DNA of 64,000 bases from Polynucleobacter asymbioticus QLW-P1DMWA-1 (lineage in GTDB: Bacteria; Pseudomonadota; Gammaproteobacteria; Burkholderiales; Burkholderiaceae). Location: assembly GCF_000016345.1 (NCBI RefSeq), contig NC_009379.1, positions 1,302,001 through 1,366,000 on the forward strand, read 5' to 3'. The position numbers were made by a program, and so were the translations under genes. Of the stretch, positions 15,834 to 24,663 are shown one piece after another; position 1 is the stretch's first letter; every line of letters starts with the position of its first letter. The notes below the pieces were generated by a model, which was not told the DNA's origin, did not search any database, and was given only the letters and a program-made list of their open reading frames with translations.

Positions 15834-17280
15834 CTATCCCCAATTCCTGTAATTTTCGTGTGATGGTATTGCGACCGATACCTAATCGCTGAGCCGCCTC
15901 GACTCGACGGCCACGAGTAACCTCTAGAGCTGCTAGCAATACGGCTTTTTCAAAACGCGAACATAAAGCATCGAAAACCTCTTTATCGCCATCCTGAAGC
16001 ATTTTGACAGCCAAACGACCAAGACCCGCTTCCCAATCACCAGGGGCAGTCTTGCTAACCACTGTAGCGCCAACTGAAGATTCACCCTGCGATGTAGCGA
16101 TAGGTAATTCGCTAGCCTGCGCAACAATATCTGCCGGTAAATCGCTCAAGCCAATGATATTAGCTGGTGTCATCACCGTTAGCCAATGGCATAAATTTTC
16201 CAGTTGACGTACATTTCCAGAGAAAGGCATGGCGCTCATCTCTTTCAAAACCTCGTCTGATAATTTCTTAGGTTCTACACCCAAAGATTTAGCGCATGCC
16301 AGCATAAAATGCCTTGCCAACATGGGAATATCCTCATTACGCTCACGCAACGATGGCATTCTTAGGCGAATGACATTCAAGCGATGTAATAAATCTTCCC
16401 GGAATAAACCTGCAGCAACACGACTCTCTAGGTTTTGATGTGTCGAGGCAATAATGCGCACGTTTGCCTTAATAGGATCGTGACCGCCAATGCGATAGAA
16501 ATGACCATCAGTTAAAACGCGCAAGAGTCTTGTTTGCAAATCAAATGGGAGGTCACCAACCTCACCTAAAAATAGTGTGCCACCATCAGCCTGCTCAAAG
16601 CGACCACGACGTAAAGCTTGGGCACCGGGGAAGGCACCACGCTCATGTCCGAATAATTCAGACTCAAGCAAATCTTTTGGTACTGCTGATGTACTCAATG
16701 AAACAAAAGGACCTTTAGCGCGCGGGCTGTGTTTATGCAAAGCATGTGCAATCAATTCTTTCCCAGTCCCAGACTCACCGGTAATTAATACGGTGGCATG
16801 AGACTGCGCTAAGCGGCCAATAGCGCGAAATATTTCTTGCATCGCAGGTGCTTGGCCAATAATCTCTGCGTCATTTAACCTAAAACCGGCCATTTCCTTG
16901 GAGCCTGACTCACTACGAATACCCTGCTCTACTGCACGATGAATTAGCTCAACTGCTTTTTCTACATCAAAGGGTTTAGTGAGGTATTCAAATGCACCAC
17001 CCTGAAAGGAAGAGACAGCCGAATCCAAATCGGAGTACGCAGTCATGATGATGACTGGTAATTGTGGGTGGCTAGCTTTAACGTGCTGCAGCAAATCCAA
17101 GCCATTCCCGCGAGGCATACGAATATCTGAAATCAGTACCTGTGGGGTTTCTTTTTCCAAGGCATTAAGCACATCATTTGGGTTAGAAAAGCTCTTATGC
17201 GGAATATTCTCTCGCGCTAAAGCCTTTTCTAAAACCCAACGAATAGATTGGTCATCGTCGACGATCCAAATTGGTTTCAT
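15826..17280 (-). CDS. ntrC: Nitrogen regulator NtrC (response regulator) with altered AAA+ motifs
   Basis: This is the two-component response regulator partner of NtrB. The receiver domain (1-120) has Asp52 as phosphorylation site (LISDIRMPRG) and Lys in LTKPFD. The AAA+ domain (about 140-370) has an intact Walker A (GESGTGKE). The C-terminal Fis-type HTH reads GIGRNTITRKLQELG. Two positions are odd: the sigma54-contact motif GAFTGA reads GAFPGA, and Walker B reads LFLGEVGD where NtrC proteins have LFLDEIGD, losing the first Asp. Both changes are direct codon readings (CCC and GGT). The protein otherwise aligns well to NtrC, so DNA binding is probably kept while sigma54 activation is doubtful. 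Confidence 0.92.
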   Translation of the reverse strand: MKPIWIVDDDQSIRWVLEKALARENIPHKSFSNPNDVLNALEKETPQVLISDIRMPRGNGLDLLQHVKASHPQLPVIIMTAYSDLDSAVSSFQGGAFEYLTKPFDVEKAVELIHRAVEQGIRSESGSKEMAGFRLNDAEIIGQAPAMQEIFRAIGRLAQSHATVLITGESGTGKELIAHALHKHSPRAKGPFVSLSTSAVPKDLLESELFGHERGAFPGAQALRRGRFEQADGGTLFLGEVGDLPFDLQTRLLRVLTDGHFYRIGGHDPIKANVRIIASTHQNLESRVAAGLFREDLLHRLNVIRLRMPSLRERNEDIPMLARHFMLACAKSLGVEPKKLSDEVLKEMSAMPFSGNVRQLENLCHWLTVMTPANIIGLSDLPADIVAQASELPIATSQGESSVGATVVSKTAPGDWEAGLGRLAVKMLQDGDKEVFDALCSRFEKAVLLAALEVTRGRRVEAAQRLGIGRNTITRKLQELGIDD

Positions 17281-18410
17281 GATGTTTTCTCCTGCTTGCG
17301 GTATGGAATTTGAATATGAAAATCAGTACGGCCTGGGCGACTATCGCATGCGATAAATCCCTGGTGCTGTTGAACAAAAGTTTGCGCCAAAGTAAGGCCT
17401 AAACCACTACCTCCTTCGCGCCCTGAAACTAATGGAAAAAAGATACGCTCAATAATCTCTTCCGGAATCCCCGGCCCGTTATCAATTACATGTAAATCCA
17501 TGGCTAACTTATAGCGATGTTTAGCAATCGTGACGGAACGCGCTACCCGGGTCTTTAATTCAATCTGCGCAACACCCAAACGAATCTCCTCGGAGAGTGC
17601 TTGCGCAGCATTATGAACAATATTGAGGGTTGCCTGAATCAATTGCTCGCGATCCCCCATGACATCGGGTAGACTGGTGTCATAGTTGCGAATAATTCGC
17701 AAGCCTTTAGGGAATTCCGCTAACACCAAACTACGCACACGCTCTAAGGCTTCATGTACATTAAAAGCCTCAATGACATGGGCCTTGCGGTGCGGCGCTA
17801 AAAGGCGATCAACCAAACTCTGTAGACGGTCAGACTCTTTAATAATGACCTGGGTATATTCATGTAAGCCCTTTTCAGAAAGCTCAAACTCTAATAATTG
17901 AGCAGCCCCACGAATACCCCCTAAGGGATTTTTAATTTCATGCGCCAAATTACGCATTAACTGCTTATTTGCTTCAACCTGTTGTGTTACACGTTCATCG
18001 CGCTCACTACGCAACTGCTGATCGATTGGAAACCATTCCATCATGATCAAACTAGGATCCTCAAGGGAAGCGATGACAACATGAGCTGGGACAGTGCCTT
18101 GATGAATGCTTCCTGGTACTGAATGCAACAACATTTCTTGACGTTGAGTGGCTACATGGCCATGACTGACTTCGCTAATCATGCTTGCAAGTGCCTCATT
18201 CTCACCAAATAAATCATGCACAGATTGACCCTCAAGTGATTTACGCGAAAGATCGAGTGCTGACTCAGCAGACTGGTTCACATAAACCAATTGTTGGTTC
18301 TGGGCCTCAAAAACCACGATGGCATTGGGCATTTGATCGAGCAATGTCGGAAAAAAAGGAGCAGCCGAAGCTGCTCCCTTGAACGAATTGCGCAATTTTC
18401 CTGCGCTCAA
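17277..18410 (-). CDS. ntrB: Nitrogen sensor histidine kinase NtrB
   Basis: This cytoplasmic histidine kinase controls NtrC phosphorylation in response to nitrogen status through PII. The 377 residues comprise a PAS domain (about 25-140), the H-box NLAHEIKNPLGGIRGAAQLL (phospho-His near residue 155) and an ATPase domain with N-box IVHNAAQAL, G1 VIDNGPGIPEEI and G2 GGSGLGLTLAQ. All kinase boxes look intact, unlike the partner NtrC. Its stop overlaps the ntrC start by 4 bp, and it begins 14 bp after glnA, giving the operon glnA-ntrB-ntrC. Confidence 0.94.
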   Translation of the reverse strand: MSAGKLRNSFKGAASAAPFFPTLLDQMPNAIVVFEAQNQQLVYVNQSAESALDLSRKSLEGQSVHDLFGENEALASMISEVSHGHVATQRQEMLLHSVPGSIHQGTVPAHVVIASLEDPSLIMMEWFPIDQQLRSERDERVTQQVEANKQLMRNLAHEIKNPLGGIRGAAQLLEFELSEKGLHEYTQVIIKESDRLQSLVDRLLAPHRKAHVIEAFNVHEALERVRSLVLAEFPKGLRIIRNYDTSLPDVMGDREQLIQATLNIVHNAAQALSEEIRLGVAQIELKTRVARSVTIAKHRYKLAMDLHVIDNGPGIPEEIIERIFFPLVSGREGGSGLGLTLAQTFVQQHQGFIACDSRPGRTDFHIQIPYRKQEKTS

Positions 18411-18424
18411 GTTCTTTCCTTCGC

Positions 18425-19840
18425 TTACAGGGAGTAGTACATATCAAATTCGATTGGATGTGTAGTCATACGGAAACGTGTGACATCTTCCATCTTCAAA
18501 TTGATATAAGCATCAATCATAGATTCAGTAAATACTCCACCGCGAGTCAAGAACTCGTGATCTTTCTTCAATGCATCCAATGCCTCTTCCAAGCTCGCGC
18601 AAACAGTTGGGATCTTTGCATCTTCTTCTGGTGGCAAGTCATACAAGTTCTTGTCAGCAGCGTCGCCAGGATGAATCTTGTTCTGTACGCCATCCAGACC
18701 CGCCATCAACAAGGCAGAGAATGCCAAGTATGGGTTAGCTAATGGATCAGGGAAGCGAGTCTCAATACGACGGCCCTTAGGGCTTGGAACGTGTGGAATA
18801 CGAATAGAAGCTGAACGGTTACGTGCAGAGTAGGCCAATTTCACTGGGGCCTCAAAGCCTGGAACCAAACGCTTGTATGAGTTTGTGCCTGGGTTAGTAA
18901 TCGCGTTCAATGCCTTAGCGTGTTTAATGATGCCGCCAATATAGAACAATGCGAATTCTGACAAGCCTGCGTAACCATTACCAGCAAACAAGTTCTCACC
19001 ATTCTTCCAAACGGATTGGTGAACATGCATACCAGAACCGTTATCGCCAACCACTGGCTTAGGCATAAATGTTGCTGTCTTGCCATAAGCATGCGCTACG
19101 TTTTGAATGACATACTTCTGCCAGATAGTCCAGTCAGCGCGTTGTACCAATGTGCTGAACTTAGTACCCAATTCGTTTTGGCCTTGACCAGCAACTTCAT
19201 GGTGATGCACTTCGACTGGAATTCCTAATGATTCGAGAATCAAACACATTTCAGAGCGCATATCTTGGAATGTATCTACTGGTGCTACTGGGAAGTAACC
19301 GCCTTTTTTACCTGGACGGTGACCAGTATTACCACCTTCGATTTCTGCGCCAGATGACCATGGAGCTTCTTCGGAATCAATCTTCACGAAGCAACCCTGC
19401 ATGTCGGCACCCCAACGAACGCCGTCAAAAATAAAGAATTCTGGCTCTGGACCAAAGTAAGCAGCATCACCTAAACCGGTGCTCTTCAAATACGCTTCAG
19501 CGCGTTTAGCGATAGAACGTGGATCGCGATCGTAACCTTTGCCATCAGCTGGCTCGATAACGTCACATGTGAGAACCAAGGTTGGCTCTTCATAGAATGG
19601 ATCAATGTAAGCAGCTGTTGGATCTGGTCTCAACAACATGTCAGAAGCTTCGATACCTTTCCAGCCGGCAATAGAAGAACCGTCAAATGCATGACCGCTC
19701 TCAAATTTATCTTCGTCAAAAGCAGAGATAGGAACTGTCGTGTGCTGTTCTTTACCCTTTGTATCTACAAAGCGGAAATCAACGAATGTACATTCTTTCT
19801 CTTTAACCAACTTCATCACATCAGCGACGGTCTTCGTCAT
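18425..19840 (-). CDS. glnA: Glutamine synthetase type I
   Basis: This enzyme makes glutamine from glutamate, ammonia and ATP and is the entry point of ammonium assimilation. The 471-residue GSI-beta length is usual. Visible motifs are FDGSSIAGW (52-60), the metal-site [24 protein letters not shown] (His and Glu ligands), the ATP-site segment [16 protein letters not shown] and the adenylylation site [10 protein letters not shown] (Tyr near 400). A good GAGGAG ribosome-binding site lies before the ATG. The 200-bp upstream region has NtrC-type palindromes and a weak sigma54-like promoter. Confidence 0.97.
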   Translation of the reverse strand: MTKTVADVMKLVKEKECTFVDFRFVDTKGKEQHTTVPISAFDEDKFESGHAFDGSSIAGWKGIEASDMLLRPDPTAAYIDPFYEEPTLVLTCDVIEPADGKGYDRDPRSIAKRAEAYLKSTGLGDAAYFGPEPEFFIFDGVRWGADMQGCFVKIDSEEAPWSSGAEIEGGNTGHRPGKKGGYFPVAPVDTFQDMRSEMCLILESLGIPVEVHHHEVAGQGQNELGTKFSTLVQRADWTIWQKYVIQNVAHAYGKTATFMPKPVVGDNGSGMHVHQSVWKNGENLFAGNGYAGLSEFALFYIGGIIKHAKALNAITNPGTNSYKRLVPGFEAPVKLAYSARNRSASIRIPHVPSPKGRRIETRFPDPLANPYLAFSALLMAGLDGVQNKIHPGDAADKNLYDLPPEEDAKIPTVCASLEEALDALKKDHEFLTRGGVFTESMIDAYINLKMEDVTRFRMTTHPIEFDMYYSL

Positions 19841-19875
19841 GCAAATCTCCTCTATTAACTAAATTTGGAATTCCT

Positions 19876-19892
19876 AAGCAAGGCATACACCC
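19876..19892 (-). promoter_or_regulatory. Sigma54-like promoter of glnA (weak match)
   Basis: On the minus strand GGGTGTATGCCTTGCTT keeps the essential GG-N10-GC spacing and a perfect TTGCT at -12, but the -24 box reads GGTGT against the usual GGCAC. A start site near 19866 would leave a leader of about 26 nt before glnA. Given the changed NtrC motifs, a sigma70-type promoter in the same region (TTGAAT, 18 bp, TGTATG) is an alternative. Confidence 0.4.
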
Positions 19893-19969
19893 TTGTTCAT
19901 TCCAGGCATTCAACATGCCTAACGGATGTATCTAATTTACTGAAGCAAACAACAGGGAATGATCATTAT

Positions 19970-19986
19970 TGCACTGTTTAAGTGCT
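19970..19986 (-). promoter_or_regulatory. NtrC-type operator site, promoter-proximal
   Basis: The palindrome GCACT-GTTTA-AGTGC (19971-19985) fits the NtrC consensus TGCAC-N7-GTGCA apart from the last base. Its centre lies about 112 bp upstream of the predicted sigma54-type start of glnA and 52 bp from the second site, which is close to five helical turns. Confidence 0.7.
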
Positions 19987-20020
19987 CAATTACCCGTTTT
20001 ATAGCCTGAAAATATCCTTT

Positions 20021-20039
20021 TTGCACTAGATTAGTGCAA
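20021..20039 (-). promoter_or_regulatory. NtrC-type operator site, promoter-distal, perfect palindrome
   Basis: TTGCACTA-GAT-TAGTGCAA is a perfect 8-bp inverted repeat around 3 bp and matches the strong NtrC site of enteric glnA enhancers. Its centre lies about 164 bp upstream of the predicted glnA start. It abuts the 3' end of the CinA-type gene. Confidence 0.8.
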
Positions 20040-20046
20040 ATTAGAC

Positions 20047-20910
20047 TCAGGTGATATCGTGAATCTCATAACCCAGCTCTTGAGTGCCAGCTCGCAAGGC
20101 AATCCAGGCGCTTTCCAGCAAATTGGCATTGCCTTTAATACCCAGTTCAATGTGTCTTTGGGCGTAAACGCCGTCCTTAGAGGCGTCTCCTACGGAGGGC
20201 AGGCTAAACACCTTTACCCCAGGGAAATTGGCCTCAATATTCTCCATCAGCGGGGTTAAGGTGGACTCAATGCCCTTGGGAACAATAAAGCTCTTCTCCA
20301 CCTTATTTTCTTGATGGAATAAATCCTTGTAATAGGTGTCTAAGCACCAAGCCATCATCGGCGCTGCCATCACTGGGAAGCCCGGTACAAAGTGATGCTC
20401 TTTGATCCGAAAACCCGGAATTTGGTTATAGGGATTGGGAATAATTTCACTACCAATGGGAAACTCCCCCATCTTGAAGCGATGTTGATTCTCTGGAGTA
20501 TTCAGATCAGATTTAATCGGATCACCTTCGGCCATCGATTGAATGCGGCCAGCAATCAACTCTTGCGCAGAAGGATGCAATTCTGTTTTAGTTCCTAATG
20601 CAAGCGCCGCACACTGACGCGTGTGATCATCTGGAGTGGCACCAATACCGCCCGTACTAAACACCACGTCACCACTTGCAAAACTCTCTTTGAGAGTGGC
20701 AGTAATTTGCTCTGGATCATCAGCAACATATTTTGCCCATGCAAGGCTCAGGCCTCTTTCGTTTAATAAATCAATCAAAGTAGCCATGTGCTTGTCTTGA
20801 CGGCGTCCCGACAAGATTTCGTCGCCAATCACGATCAAACCAAAACGCCTAGCCGCTTTAGCATCACTTGCCGGCTCATCAATTACCACTTTTTTCAATG
20901 CATCAACCAT
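20047..20910 (-). CDS. CinA N-terminal-type molybdopterin-binding domain protein
   Basis: This is a stand-alone MoCF/CinA N-terminal domain of 287 residues with no C-terminal nicotinamide-mononucleotide deamidase domain. The family motifs FGLIVIGDEILSGRRQDKH (near the start), VFSTGGIGATPDDHTRQ and IPGFRIKEHHFVPGFPVM are clear. Related proteins are annotated as competence/damage-inducible protein A or as nucleotide-cofactor pyrophosphatases; the real function here is not known. I prefer the ATG at 20910 (MVDALKK) over the ATG at 20931, because it gives an 8-bp overlap with the upstream gene typical of translational coupling. Confidence 0.82.
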   Translation of the reverse strand: MVDALKKVVIDEPASDAKAARRFGLIVIGDEILSGRRQDKHMATLIDLLNERGLSLAWAKYVADDPEQITATLKESFASGDVVFSTGGIGATPDDHTRQCAALALGTKTELHPSAQELIAGRIQSMAEGDPIKSDLNTPENQHRFKMGEFPIGSEIIPNPYNQIPGFRIKEHHFVPGFPVMAAPMMAWCLDTYYKDLFHQENKVEKSFIVPKGIESTLTPLMENIEANFPGVKVFSLPSVGDASKDGVYAQRHIELGIKGNANLLESAWIALRAGTQELGYEIHDIT

Positions 20911-21772
20911 GGTACGGAAGCTCCAAATCAATTACACGAGTTTCTACTGTTAAGGCTTTATCCAATTCTTGTTGGCGCAATGTTTTTAATGCATCGAGCA
21001 AGAAGTGACTAAACCATAAGGCAGCAAAGACAAAAATTAAGGAATAGATCCACAACGCCACAAAGCTGACAATCGGAAACAAAACCAATGCTAGCGCTGA
21101 AGTAGCCCAAAAGAAGGTAGGAACTGCGCCCAGCATGCCTGAGGCTATACCCATACACAATAAGGGCCAACGGTATTTTTCCAATAATAAATCTCGCTCT
21201 TGGGAGCTCGCATGTTTCGCCAGCACGTCATACGACATGAGGCGCATGGTTAACCATCCCCAAAGTAGCGGAGGCAATACTGCTACGAGGGGTGGCAACC
21301 ACCAAACCGGTAGCGTCAATATCACCAAGACCAAACAAAGCAAAGCAGACCAAAGTGTGTAAACCAGACTTCCCCAAAAGCCCCCACCCCGTTTAATTTC
21401 TAGGCCTTGATACCCGGCCTGTCTTGCAACAATATTCACGATTGCAGGCACGGTAGTAAAAGCAATAAAAACTAAGAGACTAATGGTGATCAAAGGAATG
21501 ATCAGCATTACAAAAAATAAAGGGGCAATCCATGCTCTCGCATTTTCAAAGCCAGCCCAAATCAACCCGTCTTGAATCCAACTGGTAAAGATGGAATTAG
21601 TAAGAAAGATGCTCAGCATTTCTAAGGCGGGCGTCCACGTCAACCAAATCAGACATCCCCACAAAATTGACACGATCAAAAATGGTCGCAAACTGAGCCA
21701 GAGCATTCTGGGGTGCATCGTTCCTACGAGCGCTAACCCAAAAGACTTCACCACCTGTTGCAATCCGATCAT
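20903..21772 (-). CDS. EI24-domain (CysZ-like) membrane protein
   Basis: This 289-residue inner-membrane protein of the EI24/CysZ family is related to the sulfate permease CysZ. Several long hydrophobic helices are visible. The family segment PAIVNIVARQAGYQGLE is followed by GGGFWGSLVYTLWSALL, and a later helix pair LLWGWLTMRLMSYDVLAKHA matches the conserved YxxL-type region of the family. A sulfate transport role is not shown, because no cys genes lie nearby. It overlaps the CinA-type gene. Confidence 0.8.
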   Translation of the reverse strand: MIGLQQVVKSFGLALVGTMHPRMLWLSLRPFLIVSILWGCLIWLTWTPALEMLSIFLTNSIFTSWIQDGLIWAGFENARAWIAPLFFVMLIIPLITISLLVFIAFTTVPAIVNIVARQAGYQGLEIKRGGGFWGSLVYTLWSALLCLVLVILTLPVWWLPPLVAVLPPLLWGWLTMRLMSYDVLAKHASSQERDLLLEKYRWPLLCMGIASGMLGAVPTFFWATSALALVLFPIVSFVALWIYSLIFVFAALWFSHFLLDALKTLRQQELDKALTVETRVIDLELPYHG

Positions 21773-21802
21773 AAAACTCCTATTACACGCTCAGAGACGT
21801 GT

Positions 21803-22774
21803 TTATTTGGGCAATAATTCTTTAACGGAACGTACCAAACCTTGCCACTGCTGAGTAATCACATTATTAGACACAGTTAAGTTTCGCACGCCTGTGGGGT
21901 AAACCTCTTTTGGAAAGATTGCAGTGCTAAAAAGCATATCCCACCAAGGAAACAAAATCCCAAAGTTACAGCCACCCAAAACACCTGGCTTACCAATTGC
22001 TTCATGTCCATAACCTACCGCATGGTGCAGGCGGTGATACATCGGTGAAATCAATACAAATCTTGCGGCACCAAGATGAACCTTGATATTGGCATGCTGC
22101 CAGCTCTGAATAAATTGACTTAATGCAATCAGCATGATGAATTGACCGGGAGATACTCCAAACAATAGCGCGAAGAAAGCCATCAAGGTCGTGCGCATGA
22201 TGTCATCTAATACGTGATTGCGATTGTCTGACCAAGCAGTCATAACGGTTTGACTATGGTGCAAGGTATGTAACTGCCACCACCAATTAAACGTATGTGA
22301 AGCGCGGTGATACAAATAATCAACAAAATCGAGCAAGATGAGATAAATCACAAAACTCACTACAGGAATGGAGGTCACCCCAGGCCACCATGACTCTACA
22401 TTGAGACGATCAAAGCGAAAGTCATGCAGGATGGAATCTAGCTCAAAAAAGAATCCTGAAAGTGCAATAAACATCAAGCCATGAAATATTCCTAGGCGAT
22501 GAAAAAAAGTATAAAAAAGATCTGCCTTACTAGAAGAGGAAAACCGTTCTTGAGTTTCCGCAGGGGCAATGCGCTCCCACACCCTTAAAACAATCATGAT
22601 TAAGAAAATCTGTACGCAACCAAATAAAAACCAATCTATTCCGTCGAACGCATCTTCTGCCCATGACATTAAATCAAACTGATAAAGAATAGGTCCTACG
22701 ATCGCGGCAAAAATCCACTCCTGAGCACTTCCATAAGCGCTAGAGATTGCTGAAGTGATGGCGTTGAAATCCAT
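21803..22774 (-). CDS. Sterol desaturase/fatty acid hydroxylase family protein
   Basis: This is a membrane-bound di-iron oxygenase of 323 residues. The eight-histidine signature appears as YLYHRASH, HTLHHS and MYHRLHH, with additional His in QSWQHANIKVH. Hydrophobic helices surround these motifs. Family members hydroxylate or desaturate lipids, including fatty acyl chains, sterols and carotenoids; the substrate here is unknown. It follows the deacetylase-like gene by 3 bp, in a three-gene operon. Confidence 0.85.
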   Translation of the reverse strand: MDFNAITSAISSAYGSAQEWIFAAIVGPILYQFDLMSWAEDAFDGIDWFLFGCVQIFLIMIVLRVWERIAPAETQERFSSSSKADLFYTFFHRLGIFHGLMFIALSGFFFELDSILHDFRFDRLNVESWWPGVTSIPVVSFVIYLILLDFVDYLYHRASHTFNWWWQLHTLHHSQTVMTAWSDNRNHVLDDIMRTTLMAFFALLFGVSPGQFIMLIALSQFIQSWQHANIKVHLGAARFVLISPMYHRLHHAVGYGHEAIGKPGVLGGCNFGILFPWWDMLFSTAIFPKEVYPTGVRNLTVSNNVITQQWQGLVRSVKELLPK

Positions 22775-22777
22775 GTC

Positions 22778-23557
22778 TTATTTTGATGGATTAGTAGGAT
22801 TTTTGGGCAGTAAGCCAAAACAAAACCCGCGACCCTTGAGATTAGCAATTAACTGCTCCAAAACAGCTGGGGCCCATGGGTCCTTCCGAGACCAAATACC
22901 TAGGTGAGCCATCGTAATATCCCCATCAGCCAGATCTCGACTGGTCTTTGCTAATAAAACGTCGTTCGGATAACGATCAGAATTGAGTTCATCACCTGAA
23001 AAACCAGCGGGTGCCCAGCCAATATGTTGGTAACCACATAAATCGCCGATCCGAATTAATGTAGGCGAGGTTTTTCCACCAGGTGCACGCCAGATTCTTT
23101 GTAGGGGCTGATTTGTCATTTCCTGAAAGCGTTGATCTACACGACGAATTTGCTTACACATCATCGCTTCGTTGTAGAGAATGGTTTCCCCCGCCTTTGG
23201 ACCAAACTGCGGCTTTTCATACACCGCACCCTTAGGGCCATCTTTCACAAAGTAATCATGATCATAGGTATGGCTACCGAAGTGATGACCCTCATGAGCC
23301 AACTCTTGCCAAAATGGCTTCCATGAGTCTTCCAAGGCGAAGTCACCTCGAAAAGTTTTTTCATTGGCGAGAAAAAAAGTTGCTTTTACATTTTGGCGCT
23401 TCAGTATTTCCGCCACTTTATGTGCAACTGACATATTGCCGGTGTCAAAAGTGAGGTAAACCGTTTTATTGCACGCAGGCGTCTGAGCACTAATTCCAAA
23501 GGAAAAAAAGCCGAGCAAAAGCACGGCTGCAATACGGATAAAAACTGTATGACTCAT
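22778..23557 (-). CDS. Polysaccharide deacetylase-family protein, exported
   Basis: This 259-residue protein has a signal peptide (cut near GISA-QTPAC) and a NodB-homology domain. Motif 1 reads VYLTFDTGNMS: the catalytic-base Asp is kept, but the second, metal-binding Asp of the usual TFDDG is Thr. Motif 2 GSHTYDHD, motif 3 WRAPGGKT and motif 5 TMAHLG are present. Loss of one metal ligand suggests altered metal use or a changed substrate rather than standard chitin-type deacetylation. It is separated by 9 bp from the upstream propeller gene and by 3 bp from the desaturase gene. Confidence 0.82.
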   Translation of the reverse strand: MSHTVFIRIAAVLLLGFFSFGISAQTPACNKTVYLTFDTGNMSVAHKVAEILKRQNVKATFFLANEKTFRGDFALEDSWKPFWQELAHEGHHFGSHTYDHDYFVKDGPKGAVYEKPQFGPKAGETILYNEAMMCKQIRRVDQRFQEMTNQPLQRIWRAPGGKTSPTLIRIGDLCGYQHIGWAPAGFSGDELNSDRYPNDVLLAKTSRDLADGDITMAHLGIWSRKDPWAPAVLEQLIANLKGRGFCFGLLPKNPTNPSK

Positions 23558-23566
23558 TCCGAGCTC

Positions 23567-24604
23567 TTACTCCCATCCTGCTCTTGGAGTGAAGAACACA
23601 CCATGCGGTGATTTACCAACCGGAATAACGGCCACCAACTTCATTGATGGGATATCAATTACGCCAACCTTTTTCGAGAAACGGAAAGTGACCCACATGG
23701 TCTTGCCGTCTGGCGTGATCTCCATGTCATCCGGGCCGGCTGGCAAGCCAGTAATATCTCCCACCTTTTCTAGGGTTTGCATATTAATCAAGCTAATCGT
23801 AGAACCAATACGGTTACTCACAAATACATGCTTCTTATCCCCAAGTGGACGGAAGTTATGCGCGCCCTTACCTGTATAGATTCGCTTTACTTCCTTGCGA
23901 TTTTTCCAGTCAAATACTTGTACATTATCTTCGCCAGTAATGCCAACCAATAAATATTGATCGCCAGGAGTCATCCACAAACCAGCGGGCACTTTTCCAG
24001 TGGGTATTACCCACAAGACATTTTGTGTTTCTAGATCAATTGCTGCCAACTCACTAGAATCTTGCAAGGTAATAAAAGCAATTTTGCTATCCGATGTAAA
24101 GGCAATGTGACTTGGTGTTTTAGGTAACTTAAGAGTTTTAACTAATTTCAGATTAGCGCTATCAGCAGAATAAATATCTACACGATCCAAGCGATTACCA
24201 TTTGCAATAAACCACTTGTGATTCGGTGAATAGCCAATTTGGTATGGGTCAATGATGTTTGGAATCTTGCCGGTTAACTCACCAGTAGTAGGATTCATGA
24301 GAACAACATCGTTACCGGCAGCATTTGCAATCAATAGGGTTTTTTGATCCGGCGTCATCATCAAGTGATGGGGCTCTTTACCAACGGGAATGGTTTTAAC
24401 CACTTCGCGTGTATTCATATCAATCAGACTGACAGAGGCTGCACCCGAATTCAGAATTACCGCTAACTTTGGTTGTGCGGCAGGATTTGAAGGGGAACTA
24501 GGGTTGCCAGCCTGTGCAAAAGCATTTTGATTCGCCAACAGAAGAGCAAATACAGCGGAAGTCGCAAGTATGCGAAATCCTCTAATCTTGTTAAATGTAT
24601 ACAT
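23567..24604 (-). CDS. Exported YVTN-family beta-propeller protein
   Basis: This 345-residue protein has an N-terminal signal peptide (ending near NAFA-QAGN) followed by seven repeat units of the YVTN/cytochrome-d1-like propeller. The repeated phrase is recognisable as VSLIDMNTREVVKTIPVG, then HHLMMTPDQKTLLIAN and so on to the final VIPVGKSPHGVFF. Such propellers bind partners or redox cofactors in the periplasm; no haem-binding CXXCH is present. It is the first gene of the operon with the deacetylase-like and desaturase genes. Confidence 0.82.
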   Translation of the reverse strand: MYTFNKIRGFRILATSAVFALLLANQNAFAQAGNPSSPSNPAAQPKLAVILNSGAASVSLIDMNTREVVKTIPVGKEPHHLMMTPDQKTLLIANAAGNDVVLMNPTTGELTGKIPNIIDPYQIGYSPNHKWFIANGNRLDRVDIYSADSANLKLVKTLKLPKTPSHIAFTSDSKIAFITLQDSSELAAIDLETQNVLWVIPTGKVPAGLWMTPGDQYLLVGITGEDNVQVFDWKNRKEVKRIYTGKGAHNFRPLGDKKHVFVSNRIGSTISLINMQTLEKVGDITGLPAGPDDMEITPDGKTMWVTFRFSKKVGVIDIPSMKLVAVIPVGKSPHGVFFTPRAGWE

Positions 24605-24663
24605 CCCTCTATTGTAAGCAATTGGAAGGCTTTAAAAGCCCTCTAAGCATCAATGGATTTGAT

